Shown here one piece after another: positions 20,590-30,392 of a stretch of 64,000 nucleotides of DNA. Under the pieces are notes generated by a model. It made no database searches. It was not told the DNA's origin and saw nothing but the letters and a program-made list of their open reading frames with translations. Origin of the DNA: Chitinophaga chungangae (GTDB lineage Bacteria; Bacteroidota; Bacteroidia; Chitinophagales; Chitinophagaceae); assembly GCF_017742215.1 (NCBI RefSeq), contig NZ_JAGHKP010000001.1, forward strand, positions 434,001 to 498,000, in the 5' to 3' direction. Positions within the stretch are counted from its first letter, which is position 1, and each line of letters opens with the position of its first letter. The position numbers and the translations under genes were made by a program.

Positions 20590-23500
20590 ATGATCCCCCT
20601 GAAAAGAGCATTCCCGGCACTATGTTCCCTGCTGTTCAGCCTTACGGCAACGGCGGCGGAAAATCCTTTGTGGCTGCGTTACCCGGCCATTTCACCGGAT
20701 GGCAGGACCATCGCGTTCACCTACCGCGGAAATCTTTACAAAGTGCCGTCCACAGGCGGCACGGCGGTTCCGCTCACGATGGACGGCGCGGGCAACTGTA
20801 TGCCGGTATGGAGCCGCAACGGCGGGGCGATCGCTTTTGCGGGAAAAAGCGCGGGCAATTTCGATGTGTACGTAGTGCCTTCCGAAGGCGGCGAAGCCAA
20901 ACGCCTTACCTGGCATTCCGCCGATGAACTTCCATACGATTTCACAAAGAACGGCGTGGTGTTCGGCGCCGTGCGGCTGGACGATCCGGCCAACCGGCAA
21001 TTCCCTTCAGACGCTTTGCAGGAGCTGTACATTGTTCCGGCCACCGGCGGGCGCGTGCAACAATTGCTTACTACGCCGGCGGAAGACGCGAAACTGAGCG
21101 AAGACGGGCGTTTTATCGTGTACCACGACCGCAAGGGCCGCGAAAATATCTGGCGCAAACATCAAACGTCATCCATTGCGCGTGATGTATGGTTGTACGA
21201 TACACAAACTAAAAAACACCGCAAGGTCAGCTATTTTGACGGTGAAGACCGCAGCCCTGTGTGGTCGGGGAGCTGGATTTTTTTTCTCAGCGAAAAAAAC
21301 GGCAGCTTTAATGTATACCATACTTCCCTGCACGAGATGATGCAGCCGCAGCAGATCACCTTTTTGAAAGACCATCCCGTGCGTTTCCTTAGCATCGCGG
21401 AAAATGGCACGCTGTGTTTTGGTTACGATGGAGGGATATACCTGAAAACGCGCGACGGAAGCCCTTCCCGGCTGAACGTAACGATTCCCGTTGCGGGAAA
21501 AAATGACGACGAAAAAAATGTGCCGTTCGGCGAGATCACGGAAATGGCCGTATCGCCCACGGGAAAAGAAATAGCATTTATCGCACGCGGCGAAGTGTTT
21601 GCCGGCAGCGCAGACGGAAGTTTTGTGCGCCGCATTACCCGCACCGCGGGAGCCGAAGCGGGACTCAGCTTTTCGCCGGACGGGCAGTCGCTGCTCTATG
21701 CCGGCGAGCGAAACGGCCGCTGGAACATTTACCGTTCGGAGATCGTGAACGGGAAAGAACTTTATTTTTTTAACGCGACTTCCTTAAAAGAAACGGCGGT
21801 GATCGCGAACGAACAGGAGAACTACCAGCCAAAGTTTTCCCCCGACGGCAAATCGATCGCTTTCATCGAAAACAGGGCCACGCTTAAAATATTCGATCCT
21901 TCCACCCAACAAAGCCGCACCATCGTTGGCAACGAACAGCTTTACAGCCGCAGCGACTTCGACCAGCATTTCGAATGGAGCCCGGACGGGAAGTGGCTGC
22001 TCGTGAAATACAACGGCGCAGGCAACGGCAACGACGAGATCGGCATCGTGCCCGCCAACGGCAAAGAAACACTGGTAAACCTCACCCGCAGCGGCTACAG
22101 CGATTCCAAACCGCAATGGGCCATGAACGGCAGGATGATGATCTGGCAAACCGACCGCAACGGCCTGCACAGTTACGCCAACAGCAGCACGCGGCAGAAC
22201 GACGTGTACGCGCTGTTCTTCGACCGCGGCCTTTGGAAAGACTTCGGCCTGAGCAAAGACGAGGCCGCCTTGCAGAAAGAACTGCGCGCAAAAACGCCGC
22301 AACCCGCCGCAGGCAAGCAGAATGAAATAGACTGGGAGGGGCTGGAGCTGCGGAAAACACGTTTGACCGCGCATCCTTCACTGCTGGGAAGCGCGCTGGT
22401 GAGCAAAGACGGCGAAACGTTGTATTATCTCGCCAAATTCGAAAAAGACTACGATCTCTGGAGCTGCAACCTGCGCACCAAAGAAACAAAACTGCTGCTG
22501 CCGCTGAACATCGACGATGCGTCTATGCAGTGGGACAACGAAAAAAAATATGCCTGGCTGCTGGCAGACGGCAAAGTGATCCGCATCGACCCGGCCGCGG
22601 GCAAAAAAGAGAACATTGCATTTACTGGTGAAATGACGGTGAACACCGCGGAAGAGAGAAAAGCGATGTTTGAGCATGTATGGCGCAGGACGAAGGAAAC
22701 CTTTTACACCGGCAGTCTGCACGGCGTTGACTGGGACGCGCTGAAAAAAGATTACGAAAAATTCCTTCCTTCCATCGATAACAATTACGATTTCGCGGAA
22801 TTGCTGAATGAGATGCTCGGCGAGCTGAATGTAAGCCATACCGGCGCCAGCTTCAACGAAGAAAAGAAAGACCGCGACGTTACCGCGTCGCTCGGCGCGT
22901 TTTACGATCCCGCGTACAAAGGCCCGGGCCTGATGGTCGCGGAAATAATGGCGGGCGGCCCGCTGGACGATCCCGCTTTGGGCGTCGCGGCGGGAACGGT
23001 GATCGAAACGATAGACGGTGAAAAGATCGGAACGGACAAAGACGTTGCGGCGTATTTTAACCGGAAGGCCGGGAAAAAAATATTGCTGGGTATCCGCAAA
23101 GGCAATACCATTCAGCAGTTGCAGGTAAAACCCGTATCGCCCGAAAGAGAATTCGACCTGCTGTACGAGCGTTGGGTGAAGCGCAACGAAGCTGAAACGG
23201 ACAAACTCAGCAACGGCCAGCTCGGTTACGTGCATCTTTACCGGATGAACGACGCAGCCTACCGCCGCACTTACGAAGAAGTGCTGGGCCGTTTCCCCGG
23301 GCGCAAAGGCATTGTGGTAGACACGCGTTTCAACCGCGGCGGCGACCTGGCTTCCGAGCTCATCATGTTCCTCAGCGGCCGGAAGATCCGCAACAACACG
23401 AACGATCACTTCCTGGTATACAGCGAGCCCGCTTTCCGCTGGACGAAACCTTCCGTGGTGCTGGCCTGCGAGGCCAACTACAGCGACGGGCACTGTTTCG

Positions 23501-23778
23501 TGCACGATTACCAGGAACTGAAAATGGGCAAACTGGTGGGCATGCCCGTGCCCGGCAGCTGCACGTGGATGACGGGGCAGACCCTTCACGATAACGCCAT
23601 ACATTTCAGTGTGCCCACGCTCGGCGTAAAAGACCTGCAGGGCCGTTATCTTGAAAATTCACAAACACAGCCTGATATCGAAGTAAGGAACGATTTCGAT
23701 AAAGTGGCGGCCGGCCGCGACCAGCAGCTGGAAGCCGCCGTGGAGGCATTGATGAAAGAACCAAGCTCAAACCGTTGA
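20590..23778 (+). CDS. Exported tricorn-like S41 peptidase
   Basis: The 1062-residue protein has a signal peptide (to about residue 22, TATAAEN). A long WD40/PD40 beta-propeller region follows, with repeated blade motifs such as YPAISPDGRTIAFTYRGNLY and PKFSPDGKSIAFIE. After it come a C1-like helical part with SHTG (S749, H750), a PDZ domain around residues 780-835, and an S41 catalytic domain. GIVVDTRFNRGGDLASE and the nucleophile Ser965 in CEANYSDGH match the tricorn arrangement of Ser followed by Asp. Tricorn-type enzymes cut peptides into short oligopeptides; this one would act in the periplasm. Its stop lies just before the sigma-factor start, so it probably belongs to the sigma/FecR/SusCD locus. 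Confidence 0.9.
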   Translation: MIPLKRAFPALCSLLFSLTATAAENPLWLRYPAISPDGRTIAFTYRGNLYKVPSTGGTAVPLTMDGAGNCMPVWSRNGGAIAFAGKSAGNFDVYVVPSEGGEAKRLTWHSADELPYDFTKNGVVFGAVRLDDPANRQFPSDALQELYIVPATGGRVQQLLTTPAEDAKLSEDGRFIVYHDRKGRENIWRKHQTSSIARDVWLYDTQTKKHRKVSYFDGEDRSPVWSGSWIFFLSEKNGSFNVYHTSLHEMMQPQQITFLKDHPVRFLSIAENGTLCFGYDGGIYLKTRDGSPSRLNVTIPVAGKNDDEKNVPFGEITEMAVSPTGKEIAFIARGEVFAGSADGSFVRRITRTAGAEAGLSFSPDGQSLLYAGERNGRWNIYRSEIVNGKELYFFNATSLKETAVIANEQENYQPKFSPDGKSIAFIENRATLKIFDPSTQQSRTIVGNEQLYSRSDFDQHFEWSPDGKWLLVKYNGAGNGNDEIGIVPANGKETLVNLTRSGYSDSKPQWAMNGRMMIWQTDRNGLHSYANSSTRQNDVYALFFDRGLWKDFGLSKDEAALQKELRAKTPQPAAGKQNEIDWEGLELRKTRLTAHPSLLGSALVSKDGETLYYLAKFEKDYDLWSCNLRTKETKLLLPLNIDDASMQWDNEKKYAWLLADGKVIRIDPAAGKKENIAFTGEMTVNTAEERKAMFEHVWRRTKETFYTGSLHGVDWDALKKDYEKFLPSIDNNYDFAELLNEMLGELNVSHTGASFNEEKKDRDVTASLGAFYDPAYKGPGLMVAEIMAGGPLDDPALGVAAGTVIETIDGEKIGTDKDVAAYFNRKAGKKILLGIRKGNTIQQLQVKPVSPEREFDLLYERWVKRNEAETDKLSNGQLGYVHLYRMNDAAYRRTYEEVLGRFPGRKGIVVDTRFNRGGDLASELIMFLSGRKIRNNTNDHFLVYSEPAFRWTKPSVVLACEANYSDGHCFVHDYQELKMGKLVGMPVPGSCTWMTGQTLHDNAIHFSVPTLGVKDLQGRYLENSQTQPDIEVRNDFDKVAAGRDQQLEAAVEALMKEPSSNR

Positions 23779-23795
23779 CAGGGGAAGAAAATAAT

Positions 23796-24326
23796 ATGGC
23801 TTATTGGGAAGGGATCAGGAAAGGCAACAAACAGGCCTTTTTTGATCTCTACAACAATACCTATTTCCACCTGGTGCGTTTCGGCCTGAAAATTACGGCC
23901 AACGACGAGCTGGTGAAAGATTCCGTTACGCAGCTGTTTCTCCAGATCTGGGAAAAACGTCACCGGCTGAGCCCCGTTACGCAGGTGCGGGCCTATCTTT
24001 TCACCGCGCTGCGCCGCATGCTGATCGACCAGCTGGAATATCACGCCAAAATAGAGACCGCCATCGAGCGCATGGGACAGCAGGAAGCCGCCAGCGAGCT
24101 GCCGTACGAGGAGATCATCGTGCGGGTGCAGCAGGACGAGGAGCTGAAACGCAGGCTGTACCATGCCATGCAGCAGCTTACGCCCCGGCAGAAGGAATTG
24201 ATCGGCCTTATGTTCTTCGAAGGGTACAGTTACCAGCAGATCGCAGACCATACCTCCCAAAGCGTAAAAACAGTGTACAATACGATGTACAACGCGATCC
24301 GGCAGCTCCGTGAGCTGCTGAAATGA
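23796..24326 (+). CDS. ECF RNA polymerase sigma factor
   Basis: The 176-residue protein has a sigma-70 region 2 (GNKQAFFDLYNNTYFHLVRF to RAYLFTALRRMLID) and region 4 (LTPRQKELIGLMFFEGYSYQ, QIADHTSQSVKTVYNTMYNA). It belongs to the ECF group that pairs with FecR anti-sigma factors and switches on SusC/SusD operons in Bacteroidota. An in-frame TTG at 23775, overlapping the tricorn stop codon, would add seven residues. The ATG at 23796 is preferred because the conserved part starts there. It is followed by the FecR gene 78 bases downstream. Confidence 0.92.
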   Translation: MAYWEGIRKGNKQAFFDLYNNTYFHLVRFGLKITANDELVKDSVTQLFLQIWEKRHRLSPVTQVRAYLFTALRRMLIDQLEYHAKIETAIERMGQQEAASELPYEEIIVRVQQDEELKRRLYHAMQQLTPRQKELIGLMFFEGYSYQQIADHTSQSVKTVYNTMYNAIRQLRELLK

Positions 24327-24404
24327 CCTTTCTCAAAAAAAAGTTAAAATTTCTTTGGGCAAAACCGCTTTTTCCGCCGTCAGTATTGGAAAGGTGTATG
24401 TAGT

Positions 24405-25463
24405 ATGAGCGACCAATACCGCAACGCAGAGGATTTTGTCTGCGACGAATCCTTCCAGCGTTACTGCCTGGGAACGGACCCGTCCGCCACTGATTTCTGG
24501 GAAAACTGGATAAAGGAGCATCCTGAAGCTTCGGGTGAAATAACCGAAGCGAGGAAACTTTTTTCCATGCTCAACGCCAACCAGGGCAACCTGGAACAGC
24601 AGGTGCGCGAGCTGAAAGACGGTATGGAGAGGTCTATGCTGCTGAAAGAAGGTTTCGGCCAGCTGGAGGCCCGCAGCCGCAGGCCGCGCAGGTGGCTGTA
24701 TGCGGGTGTGGCCGCGGCAGTGCTGATCGTTGCCGGTACTTTCTTTTTGACGGACAGGCCTGCGGGCAAACCGGCGGCAGTTTTGCCGGTGGCGGTTTCC
24801 ACGGTAAAAACCGGGGATGAGCCGCGTAAAACGCTGATGCTGGCAGACGGCTCGATACTTACCATGCGCAACAACACCACGGTATCCCTTTCCGAAGGTT
24901 TCAGCAAAACCAACCGTGTGCTCAGCCTCTCCGGCGAAGCATTTTTCGACGTAAAGCCCGATCCCGAGCATCCTTTCATCGTACATACCAAAGACGCGAG
25001 CATTGAAGTGCTGGGTACCGTTTTTAACGTAAGCGCCTATCCCGGCAACGCCTATACTGAAACGGCCCTGTTCAGGGGCCGGGTGGAAGTGACTTCCAAA
25101 GAAGACCCTTCCCGCAAAACCGTACTGATGCCCAGCCAGAAGCTGGTGATCCAGTCGGGAGGCAGGAGAGACACGTCTTTTGCCGTGCGCTCGCTGGCCG
25201 TAGACCCGGTGGACCATAAAGCCAAAGAAATCGCCTGGATCAGGAGCCGCCTGAAGATCCAGGACGAATCGCTGGAGCAGATCGCGCAACGATTGGAGCA
25301 GTGGTACGGCATTTCCATCGTGTTCACAGACGAAGCGGTAAAACAATACAGCTATTCCGGCACATTCGAGAGTGAAACTGTCATCAAGGCATTGGAAGCC
25401 TTGCAGTTATCGTATCCCTTCAATTTTGTGGCAGAGCAAGACAGGATCGTTATCAGCAAATAA
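24405..25463 (+). CDS. FecR-type anti-sigma factor
   Basis: The 352-residue inner-membrane regulator has a cytoplasmic anti-sigma part (residues 1-95), one TM helix at about 97-116 (RWLYAGVAAAVLIVAGTFFL) and a periplasmic FecR domain. The FecR domain shows RKTLMLADGSILTMRNNTTV, LSGEAFFDVKPDPEHPFIV and VLGTVFNVSAYPG. The C-terminal domain (DUF4974-like, LEQIAQRLEQWYGISIVF) is expected to contact the STN domain of the partner SusC receptor. It transmits substrate occupancy of the receptor to the sigma factor encoded just upstream. Confidence 0.93.
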   Translation: MSDQYRNAEDFVCDESFQRYCLGTDPSATDFWENWIKEHPEASGEITEARKLFSMLNANQGNLEQQVRELKDGMERSMLLKEGFGQLEARSRRPRRWLYAGVAAAVLIVAGTFFLTDRPAGKPAAVLPVAVSTVKTGDEPRKTLMLADGSILTMRNNTTVSLSEGFSKTNRVLSLSGEAFFDVKPDPEHPFIVHTKDASIEVLGTVFNVSAYPGNAYTETALFRGRVEVTSKEDPSRKTVLMPSQKLVIQSGGRRDTSFAVRSLAVDPVDHKAKEIAWIRSRLKIQDESLEQIAQRLEQWYGISIVFTDEAVKQYSYSGTFESETVIKALEALQLSYPFNFVAEQDRIVISK

Positions 25464-25496
25464 AACAACCAGGGTCAAAATTCTATAAAGGAAAAA

Positions 25497-25562
25497 AGAA
25501 GCGTTGGCGCGCTTCTCATCAACCAAAAAACAAAAAAAATGGGAAGTGTTGGCGCACTTCCC
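25497..25562 (+). promoter_or_regulatory. Tandem hairpins with identical hexaloops before susC
   Basis: Hairpin 1: AGAAGCG (25497-25503), loop TTGGCG, CGCTTCT (25510-25516). Hairpin 2: GGGAAGTG (25541-25548), loop TTGGCG, CACTTCCC (25555-25562). The stems share GAAG but differ by a C-G to T-A exchange that preserves pairing, while the loop is unchanged. Only A-rich sequence lies between them, and no T run follows, so they are not ordinary terminators. They sit 35 bases before the susC start and probably act in the mRNA leader. Confidence 0.55.
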
Positions 25563-25596
25563 GGAGTTTAGCAATTGAGAGCAAATCACAACGAAA

Positions 25597-28500
25597 ATGA
25601 ATAAGGCTATTCACTCACTAAACCATAACAAAGTTATGAAACTCCCGCTATTGTTGGCTATGAAACTAATTACGCTATTGCTTCTACTGGGTTTCCAGGT
25701 GCAGGCCGTTACCGGCAGGGGGCAGGACAAGATCAGTCTTGATCTCCACAAAAGCAGCATCCGGAATGTGCTCAACCAGGTAGAAAAACAAACCACTTAC
25801 CGCTTTGTGTACCACACGGGCACGCTGCCAGAAGGCCAGCGCGTAAGCATTTCCGTGCAGAACGCAGAGCTGTCGCAGGTGCTTTCCCGGGCATTCGCCG
25901 GCCTGGGCCTGAGTTATGTGATCAAGGAAGACAACCTGGTGGTGATCCTTGCCAACGGCCAGCAAGCCGTTGCAGACAGGCTTGTGAAAGGCCGGGTGGT
26001 AAGCAACACCAACGAGCCGCTGCCCGGTGTAGCCGTTCGCGTAACCGGCACCAACACCGGTACCGCTACCGGCGGAGACGGGCGTTTCGCCATCAGCGTG
26101 GGCGATGCGGCCAAAACTTTGGAATTTTCCCTGCTGGGCTTCGTTGCCCAAACGGTAACCATCGGCCAGCTCACGGAATTTAACGTGGTGCTGCAGCCTT
26201 CCACCACCAGCCTGGGAGAAGTGGTGGTAACGGGTTATACCGGTTACAACAGGAGCAAATCCGTTTCGGCGGCCACCACCGTGGGGGGAGATAAGATCAA
26301 CGAAGTGCCTGCCGCCACTTTCGAGCAGGCTTTGCAGGGCCGCGTGCCGGGCCTGCAGGTGAACGCGGTGTCTGGTCAGCCCGGCACCAGCGCCAACGTA
26401 ACGCTCAGGGGCATCGGCACCATCGCCGGCAACACCAGCGTGTTGTACGTAATGGACGGCGTGCCCATCGAGGCGGGGGCTTTCCAGGCCATCAACCCGG
26501 GAGACATCGAATCGGTTACCGTGCTGAAAGACGCGTCTGCCAAGGCGCTGTACGGCTCGCGTGGCTCCAACGGCGTGATCGTGATCACCACCAAAAAAGG
26601 CAAATCGGGCAAAGTAGCCGTGGAATACCGTTCGCAATACGGTGTTTCCACCCTTACCACGCCCCGCTTTAATATGATGAACTCGAAAGAGCGGAAAGAA
26701 TTCGAAGAAGGCATCGGCGTAGAGACCGGCGCCGAAGCGGGGCCTTTCTGGATATACTCCAAGCTCCACCCCGATTACGCCACGATGACGCCGGCCCAGC
26801 AAGCTAATGCTGACCGTATTGTAGACAGTCTGCTGCAAATGAACACCGACTGGCGCGACCTTTTTATGCGCAACGGCAAATACATGGAGCAGCAGGTGAG
26901 CGCCAGCGGCGGCAACGAAAACATCCGGTTCTATTCATCCCTCAACTATTTCGATCAGCAGGGCCTTGTACGGGTCTCTGACATGAAACGTTACACCGTA
27001 AAAAACAATCTCGACTTCACGGCGGGAAAATTCACCGCCAACCTCAACGCGAACGTAGGATATTCAAAAAGCAGCTTCATCCAGCAGGAAGGCAGCACCG
27101 CGGCCAACAACCCGCTGTCTGCCGTGTATTACGCACTGCCTTATGAATATCCCTACGCGCCTGACGGCAAACTGGTGACCACCGGAGACGGTGCGGACTA
27201 TCCCGTGCTGGACCTGCGCGAAGGCAGCGATTCTTATGAGAGAATGCTCAACACCAGCAAAATGCAGAACCAGCTGAAAATGATCCTCAGCACCTCGCTC
27301 AATTACGAGATCGTAAAAGGGCTGGTAGCGAAAACCAGGCTGGGTATCGATTATAAAGACCTGACCACCGAAGACTGGTTCAACCCGGATTCCTACGCCG
27401 GCCGCAGGGTGTCCAACGGCAACCAGGGCAGCTACGGCGAAGGCGTTTCCCGCCGCACTTCCGTGATCTCCACATCGGGCTTTACTTACAACAATGTGAT
27501 CGATACGAAACATGAGCTGGAAGTATCCGGTTATTTCGAGTACCTGAAAAACACTTACCGTTCTTTCGGCTATACCGGTTACGGTCTTGACCCGCGCCTG
27601 CCCAGAACGCCCGCCGGCGTTGGCGATCCGGGCACCTACACGCCTTTGCTGAACGGCGGCAAATCTTCCAACGCCACCGCTTCTTTCATCGGCCTACTGC
27701 GTTACACTTACAACAACAAATACACCTTCAACGGAAGTTACCGTTACGACGGATCTTCCATGGTACCTGAAACCAACCGCTGGCACGGCTTTTACTCGGC
27801 GGGTGTAAGCTGGGAAACCAAACGCGAAGCTTTCCTCGAAGACGTGGACTTTATTTCCGCATTACGTTTCAGGGCCAGCTACGGCACCACCGCCAGCCAG
27901 TTCCTCAACGACTTCGCTTATCTCGCCACCTTCGAAAGAGCCTCCTATGGCGGCAATCCGGCCATCGTGCCGAGCCAGCCGGGCAACGCCGAATACGATT
28001 GGGAATATGCGAAAGAGCTGAACATCGGTTTCGACCTCGGGCTTACCCGCGGCAACCGCATCAGGCTGACGGCTGAATATTACAACCGCATCACCAGCAA
28101 CCTGTTCATCGACCAGCGCCTTTCCTTCACCGCCGGCGTGCCCGACGAAACGTTGCCCATCAGCTCCGGCAAAATGCGCAACAGGGGCGTTGAGATCGAC
28201 CTGCAGGGCGATATCGTGCGCAAGGCGGACCTTACCTGGACCGTGGGCGTGAACATGGCTTACAACAAAAACAAAGTGCTCGATCTCGGCGGCGCCGATG
28301 AATTCGAGAACGGATATACCGGCATCATCCGCGTAGGCCTGCCCTTCGGTGCGCATTACGCGCCAAAATGGGCCGGTGTGGACCCTGCCAACGGCGACCC
28401 GCTGTATTACGACATCGACGGCAAGATCACCACCGATTACGATGCGGCTACCATGAGCGTAGCGGAATTCGGTACTTACATTCCCGAGCTCACGGGCGGT

Positions 28501-28953
28501 TTTAATACGGGCCTTACCTGGAAAAATTTCTATGTGAACGCGCTGCTGAGCTTCAACGCCAAAGTGATGCGTTATAACAATGAAGATTATTTCAACGAAA
28601 ACCCCAGCTTCATCACCAGCAACCAAAGCACTAGGCTGCTGTACGACCGCTGGAAAAAACCGGGAGACAATGCCATATTGCCCCGCATCAGCGCAGACCG
28701 CAACTTCACTTCGCGCGATATTCAGGACGCGTCGTTCCTCCGCCTGCGCAATGCGAACATCGGCTACAACCTGCCCAAACACGTACTGAACAACCTGCGC
28801 ATCATCAAAGGCGCAACTATTTACGTGCAGGGCCAGAACCTGTTCACCTGGACCAAATGGAGAGGTTTCGACCCCGAAAACGGCAATGAATACGCACGTT
28901 TCAGCTATCCTACTCCGCGCACCTACGTGGTGGGTTTAAATGTTAACTTTTAA
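25597..28953 (+). CDS. SusC/RagA-type TonB-dependent receptor with STN signalling domain
   Basis: The 1118-residue outer-membrane transporter has several domains. After the signal peptide comes an STN/FecR-contact domain (about residues 45-115, DLHKSSIRNVLNQVEKQTTY). A carboxypeptidase-regulatory-like beta-sandwich follows (GRVVSNTNEPLPGVAVRVTG), then a plug domain (EVVVTGYTGYNRSKSVSAAT, LRGIGTIAGNTSVLYVMDGV). A 22-strand barrel ends in an aromatic residue (VVGLNVNF). The STN domain fits regulation through the adjacent FecR and sigma factor. With SusD it should capture and import oligomers. The neighbouring cyanophycinase and isoaspartyl peptidase suggest peptide-type rather than glycan substrates. 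Confidence 0.95.
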   Translation: MNKAIHSLNHNKVMKLPLLLAMKLITLLLLLGFQVQAVTGRGQDKISLDLHKSSIRNVLNQVEKQTTYRFVYHTGTLPEGQRVSISVQNAELSQVLSRAFAGLGLSYVIKEDNLVVILANGQQAVADRLVKGRVVSNTNEPLPGVAVRVTGTNTGTATGGDGRFAISVGDAAKTLEFSLLGFVAQTVTIGQLTEFNVVLQPSTTSLGEVVVTGYTGYNRSKSVSAATTVGGDKINEVPAATFEQALQGRVPGLQVNAVSGQPGTSANVTLRGIGTIAGNTSVLYVMDGVPIEAGAFQAINPGDIESVTVLKDASAKALYGSRGSNGVIVITTKKGKSGKVAVEYRSQYGVSTLTTPRFNMMNSKERKEFEEGIGVETGAEAGPFWIYSKLHPDYATMTPAQQANADRIVDSLLQMNTDWRDLFMRNGKYMEQQVSASGGNENIRFYSSLNYFDQQGLVRVSDMKRYTVKNNLDFTAGKFTANLNANVGYSKSSFIQQEGSTAANNPLSAVYYALPYEYPYAPDGKLVTTGDGADYPVLDLREGSDSYERMLNTSKMQNQLKMILSTSLNYEIVKGLVAKTRLGIDYKDLTTEDWFNPDSYAGRRVSNGNQGSYGEGVSRRTSVISTSGFTYNNVIDTKHELEVSGYFEYLKNTYRSFGYTGYGLDPRLPRTPAGVGDPGTYTPLLNGGKSSNATASFIGLLRYTYNNKYTFNGSYRYDGSSMVPETNRWHGFYSAGVSWETKREAFLEDVDFISALRFRASYGTTASQFLNDFAYLATFERASYGGNPAIVPSQPGNAEYDWEYAKELNIGFDLGLTRGNRIRLTAEYYNRITSNLFIDQRLSFTAGVPDETLPISSGKMRNRGVEIDLQGDIVRKADLTWTVGVNMAYNKNKVLDLGGADEFENGYTGIIRVGLPFGAHYAPKWAGVDPANGDPLYYDIDGKITTDYDAATMSVAEFGTYIPELTGGFNTGLTWKNFYVNALLSFNAKVMRYNNEDYFNENPSFITSNQSTRLLYDRWKKPGDNAILPRISADRNFTSRDIQDASFLRLRNANIGYNLPKHVLNNLRIIKGATIYVQGQNLFTWTKWRGFDPENGNEYARFSYPTPRTYVVGLNVNF

Positions 28954-28962
28954 TCTTTCATT

Positions 28963-30384
28963 ATGCGCAGCATGAAAAAATATTTGCTTTACATATCAGC
29001 CGCCGCCTTTTTCACTTCAGCCTGCAACAAACAGCTGGACCTCCGCCCCTCGGATTACATCGATCCCGAAGGCGCTTACCAGAACGTGGACGACGTGAAC
29101 CAGGGCCTGCTCGGCGCGTATTCCGCACTGAACTACTATTCCAGCATCCGTTACACTTCGCTCATTACGGACGAGAACATGCTTCCGTCTGAAAACAGCA
29201 CCGGGTCCGGGTTTGCGACCCACCGCTGGCAGTACGACGGCAGTTTTTTGCACGATTCCTGGAAAGACAATTACATCGCCATCGACCGGCTGAACAGGGC
29301 GCTGAGCGCGTCGTACGGCGTAGCCGTAAAACCCACCGAACATGAAGCGCTGGCGCAATACCAGGGCGAACTGCTGGCGCTGCGGGCTTATTGTCATCTC
29401 GAGCTTGTGCGCAACTTCGCGGAGAAATATGAAAGCGCCGCCATGGGCGTGCCTTACATGGACAGTTCCTACATCGGCAAACCTTCCAGGCTCACCTTCG
29501 GGGAAACCATGGCGCGCATCAACGAAGACCTTGCCGCTGCGAAAGGATTGATACCCGCCGGCTTCGACGACCGCACCCGCATCACCAAAGCCGCGGTGGC
29601 CGCTTTGCAGGCGCGTGTGGCTTTGTATGAGAAGAACTGGGACAATGCCATCACTTTCGCCACCGAAGCGATCGACGCATTGCCGCTGGCGAACCGCACG
29701 CAGTTCCCCCAGATATGGAAAGACAACAGCACCGCGGAAGTGTTCTGGAAACTGAAAAGAGTGATCGGCGACGAAGAGGTCGGCAGTTTTTACACACAGG
29801 CGGGTTTCCTGAACAACCCGGCCGGCAGAAGGATCTACTATGCGCCGTCTTTCAAGCTGGTGAACCTTTTCGACAAAACCAACGACATCCGTTTTTCTTC
29901 CTACATCACCGTTGACGCAGGCCGCCAGGCTGCGGGAAACGTGCCGAACGCGGTGACCAAATACGTGGCCGCCAATACCGAAAGCAACCTGGCAGACATC
30001 AAGCTGCTGCGTACGGGAGAAATGTATCTCATCCGCGCGGAAGCATATGCCGAAAAGGATATGCCCGGCCCCGCGGCAGACGATATCAACGACCTGAGAG
30101 CCACGCGCATTGCGGGTTACACACCGCAGGCATTTGCCAATAAAACAGCGCTGGTCAATGCGGTAATGACGGAGCGTTTTAAAGAGCTCGCGTTCGAAGG
30201 GCATCGTCATTTCGATCTCAGGAGAAGAAATCTCAACATCTCCCGTAATCCCGAAGACGCGGTGAACGCGCTCGGCGCCGTATTGCTTACGCCCAACGAT
30301 CCGGAATACGTGTTCCCGATCCCGAACAGCGAGCTGCGCGCCAACCCGAATGTGAAACAGAATCCAGGTTACGTGAATAAATAA
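28963..30384 (+). CDS. SusD/RagB-type outer-membrane lipoprotein
   Basis: The 473-residue surface lipoprotein has the lipobox FTSAC (Cys21). The SusD fold begins with LDLRPSDYIDPEGAYQNVDD and a helix pair QGLLGAYSALNYY. The TPR-like section contains ALRAYCHLELVRNFAE, and the C-terminal signature ERFKELAFEGHRHFDLRRRN is clear. At 473 residues it is on the short side for SusD proteins (often 500-600). It forms the lid of the SusC transporter encoded 9 bases upstream and binds the substrate on the cell surface. Confidence 0.94.
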   Translation: MRSMKKYLLYISAAAFFTSACNKQLDLRPSDYIDPEGAYQNVDDVNQGLLGAYSALNYYSSIRYTSLITDENMLPSENSTGSGFATHRWQYDGSFLHDSWKDNYIAIDRLNRALSASYGVAVKPTEHEALAQYQGELLALRAYCHLELVRNFAEKYESAAMGVPYMDSSYIGKPSRLTFGETMARINEDLAAAKGLIPAGFDDRTRITKAAVAALQARVALYEKNWDNAITFATEAIDALPLANRTQFPQIWKDNSTAEVFWKLKRVIGDEEVGSFYTQAGFLNNPAGRRIYYAPSFKLVNLFDKTNDIRFSSYITVDAGRQAAGNVPNAVTKYVAANTESNLADIKLLRTGEMYLIRAEAYAEKDMPGPAADDINDLRATRIAGYTPQAFANKTALVNAVMTERFKELAFEGHRHFDLRRRNLNISRNPEDAVNALGAVLLTPNDPEYVFPIPNSELRANPNVKQNPGYVNK

Positions 30385-30392
30385 AGACAGGC

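Noticed and set aside
23775..23795. TTG start seven codons before the sigma-factor ATG
   Set aside because: It overlaps the tricorn stop codon and adds residues not conserved in ECF sigma factors; kept only as an alternative.
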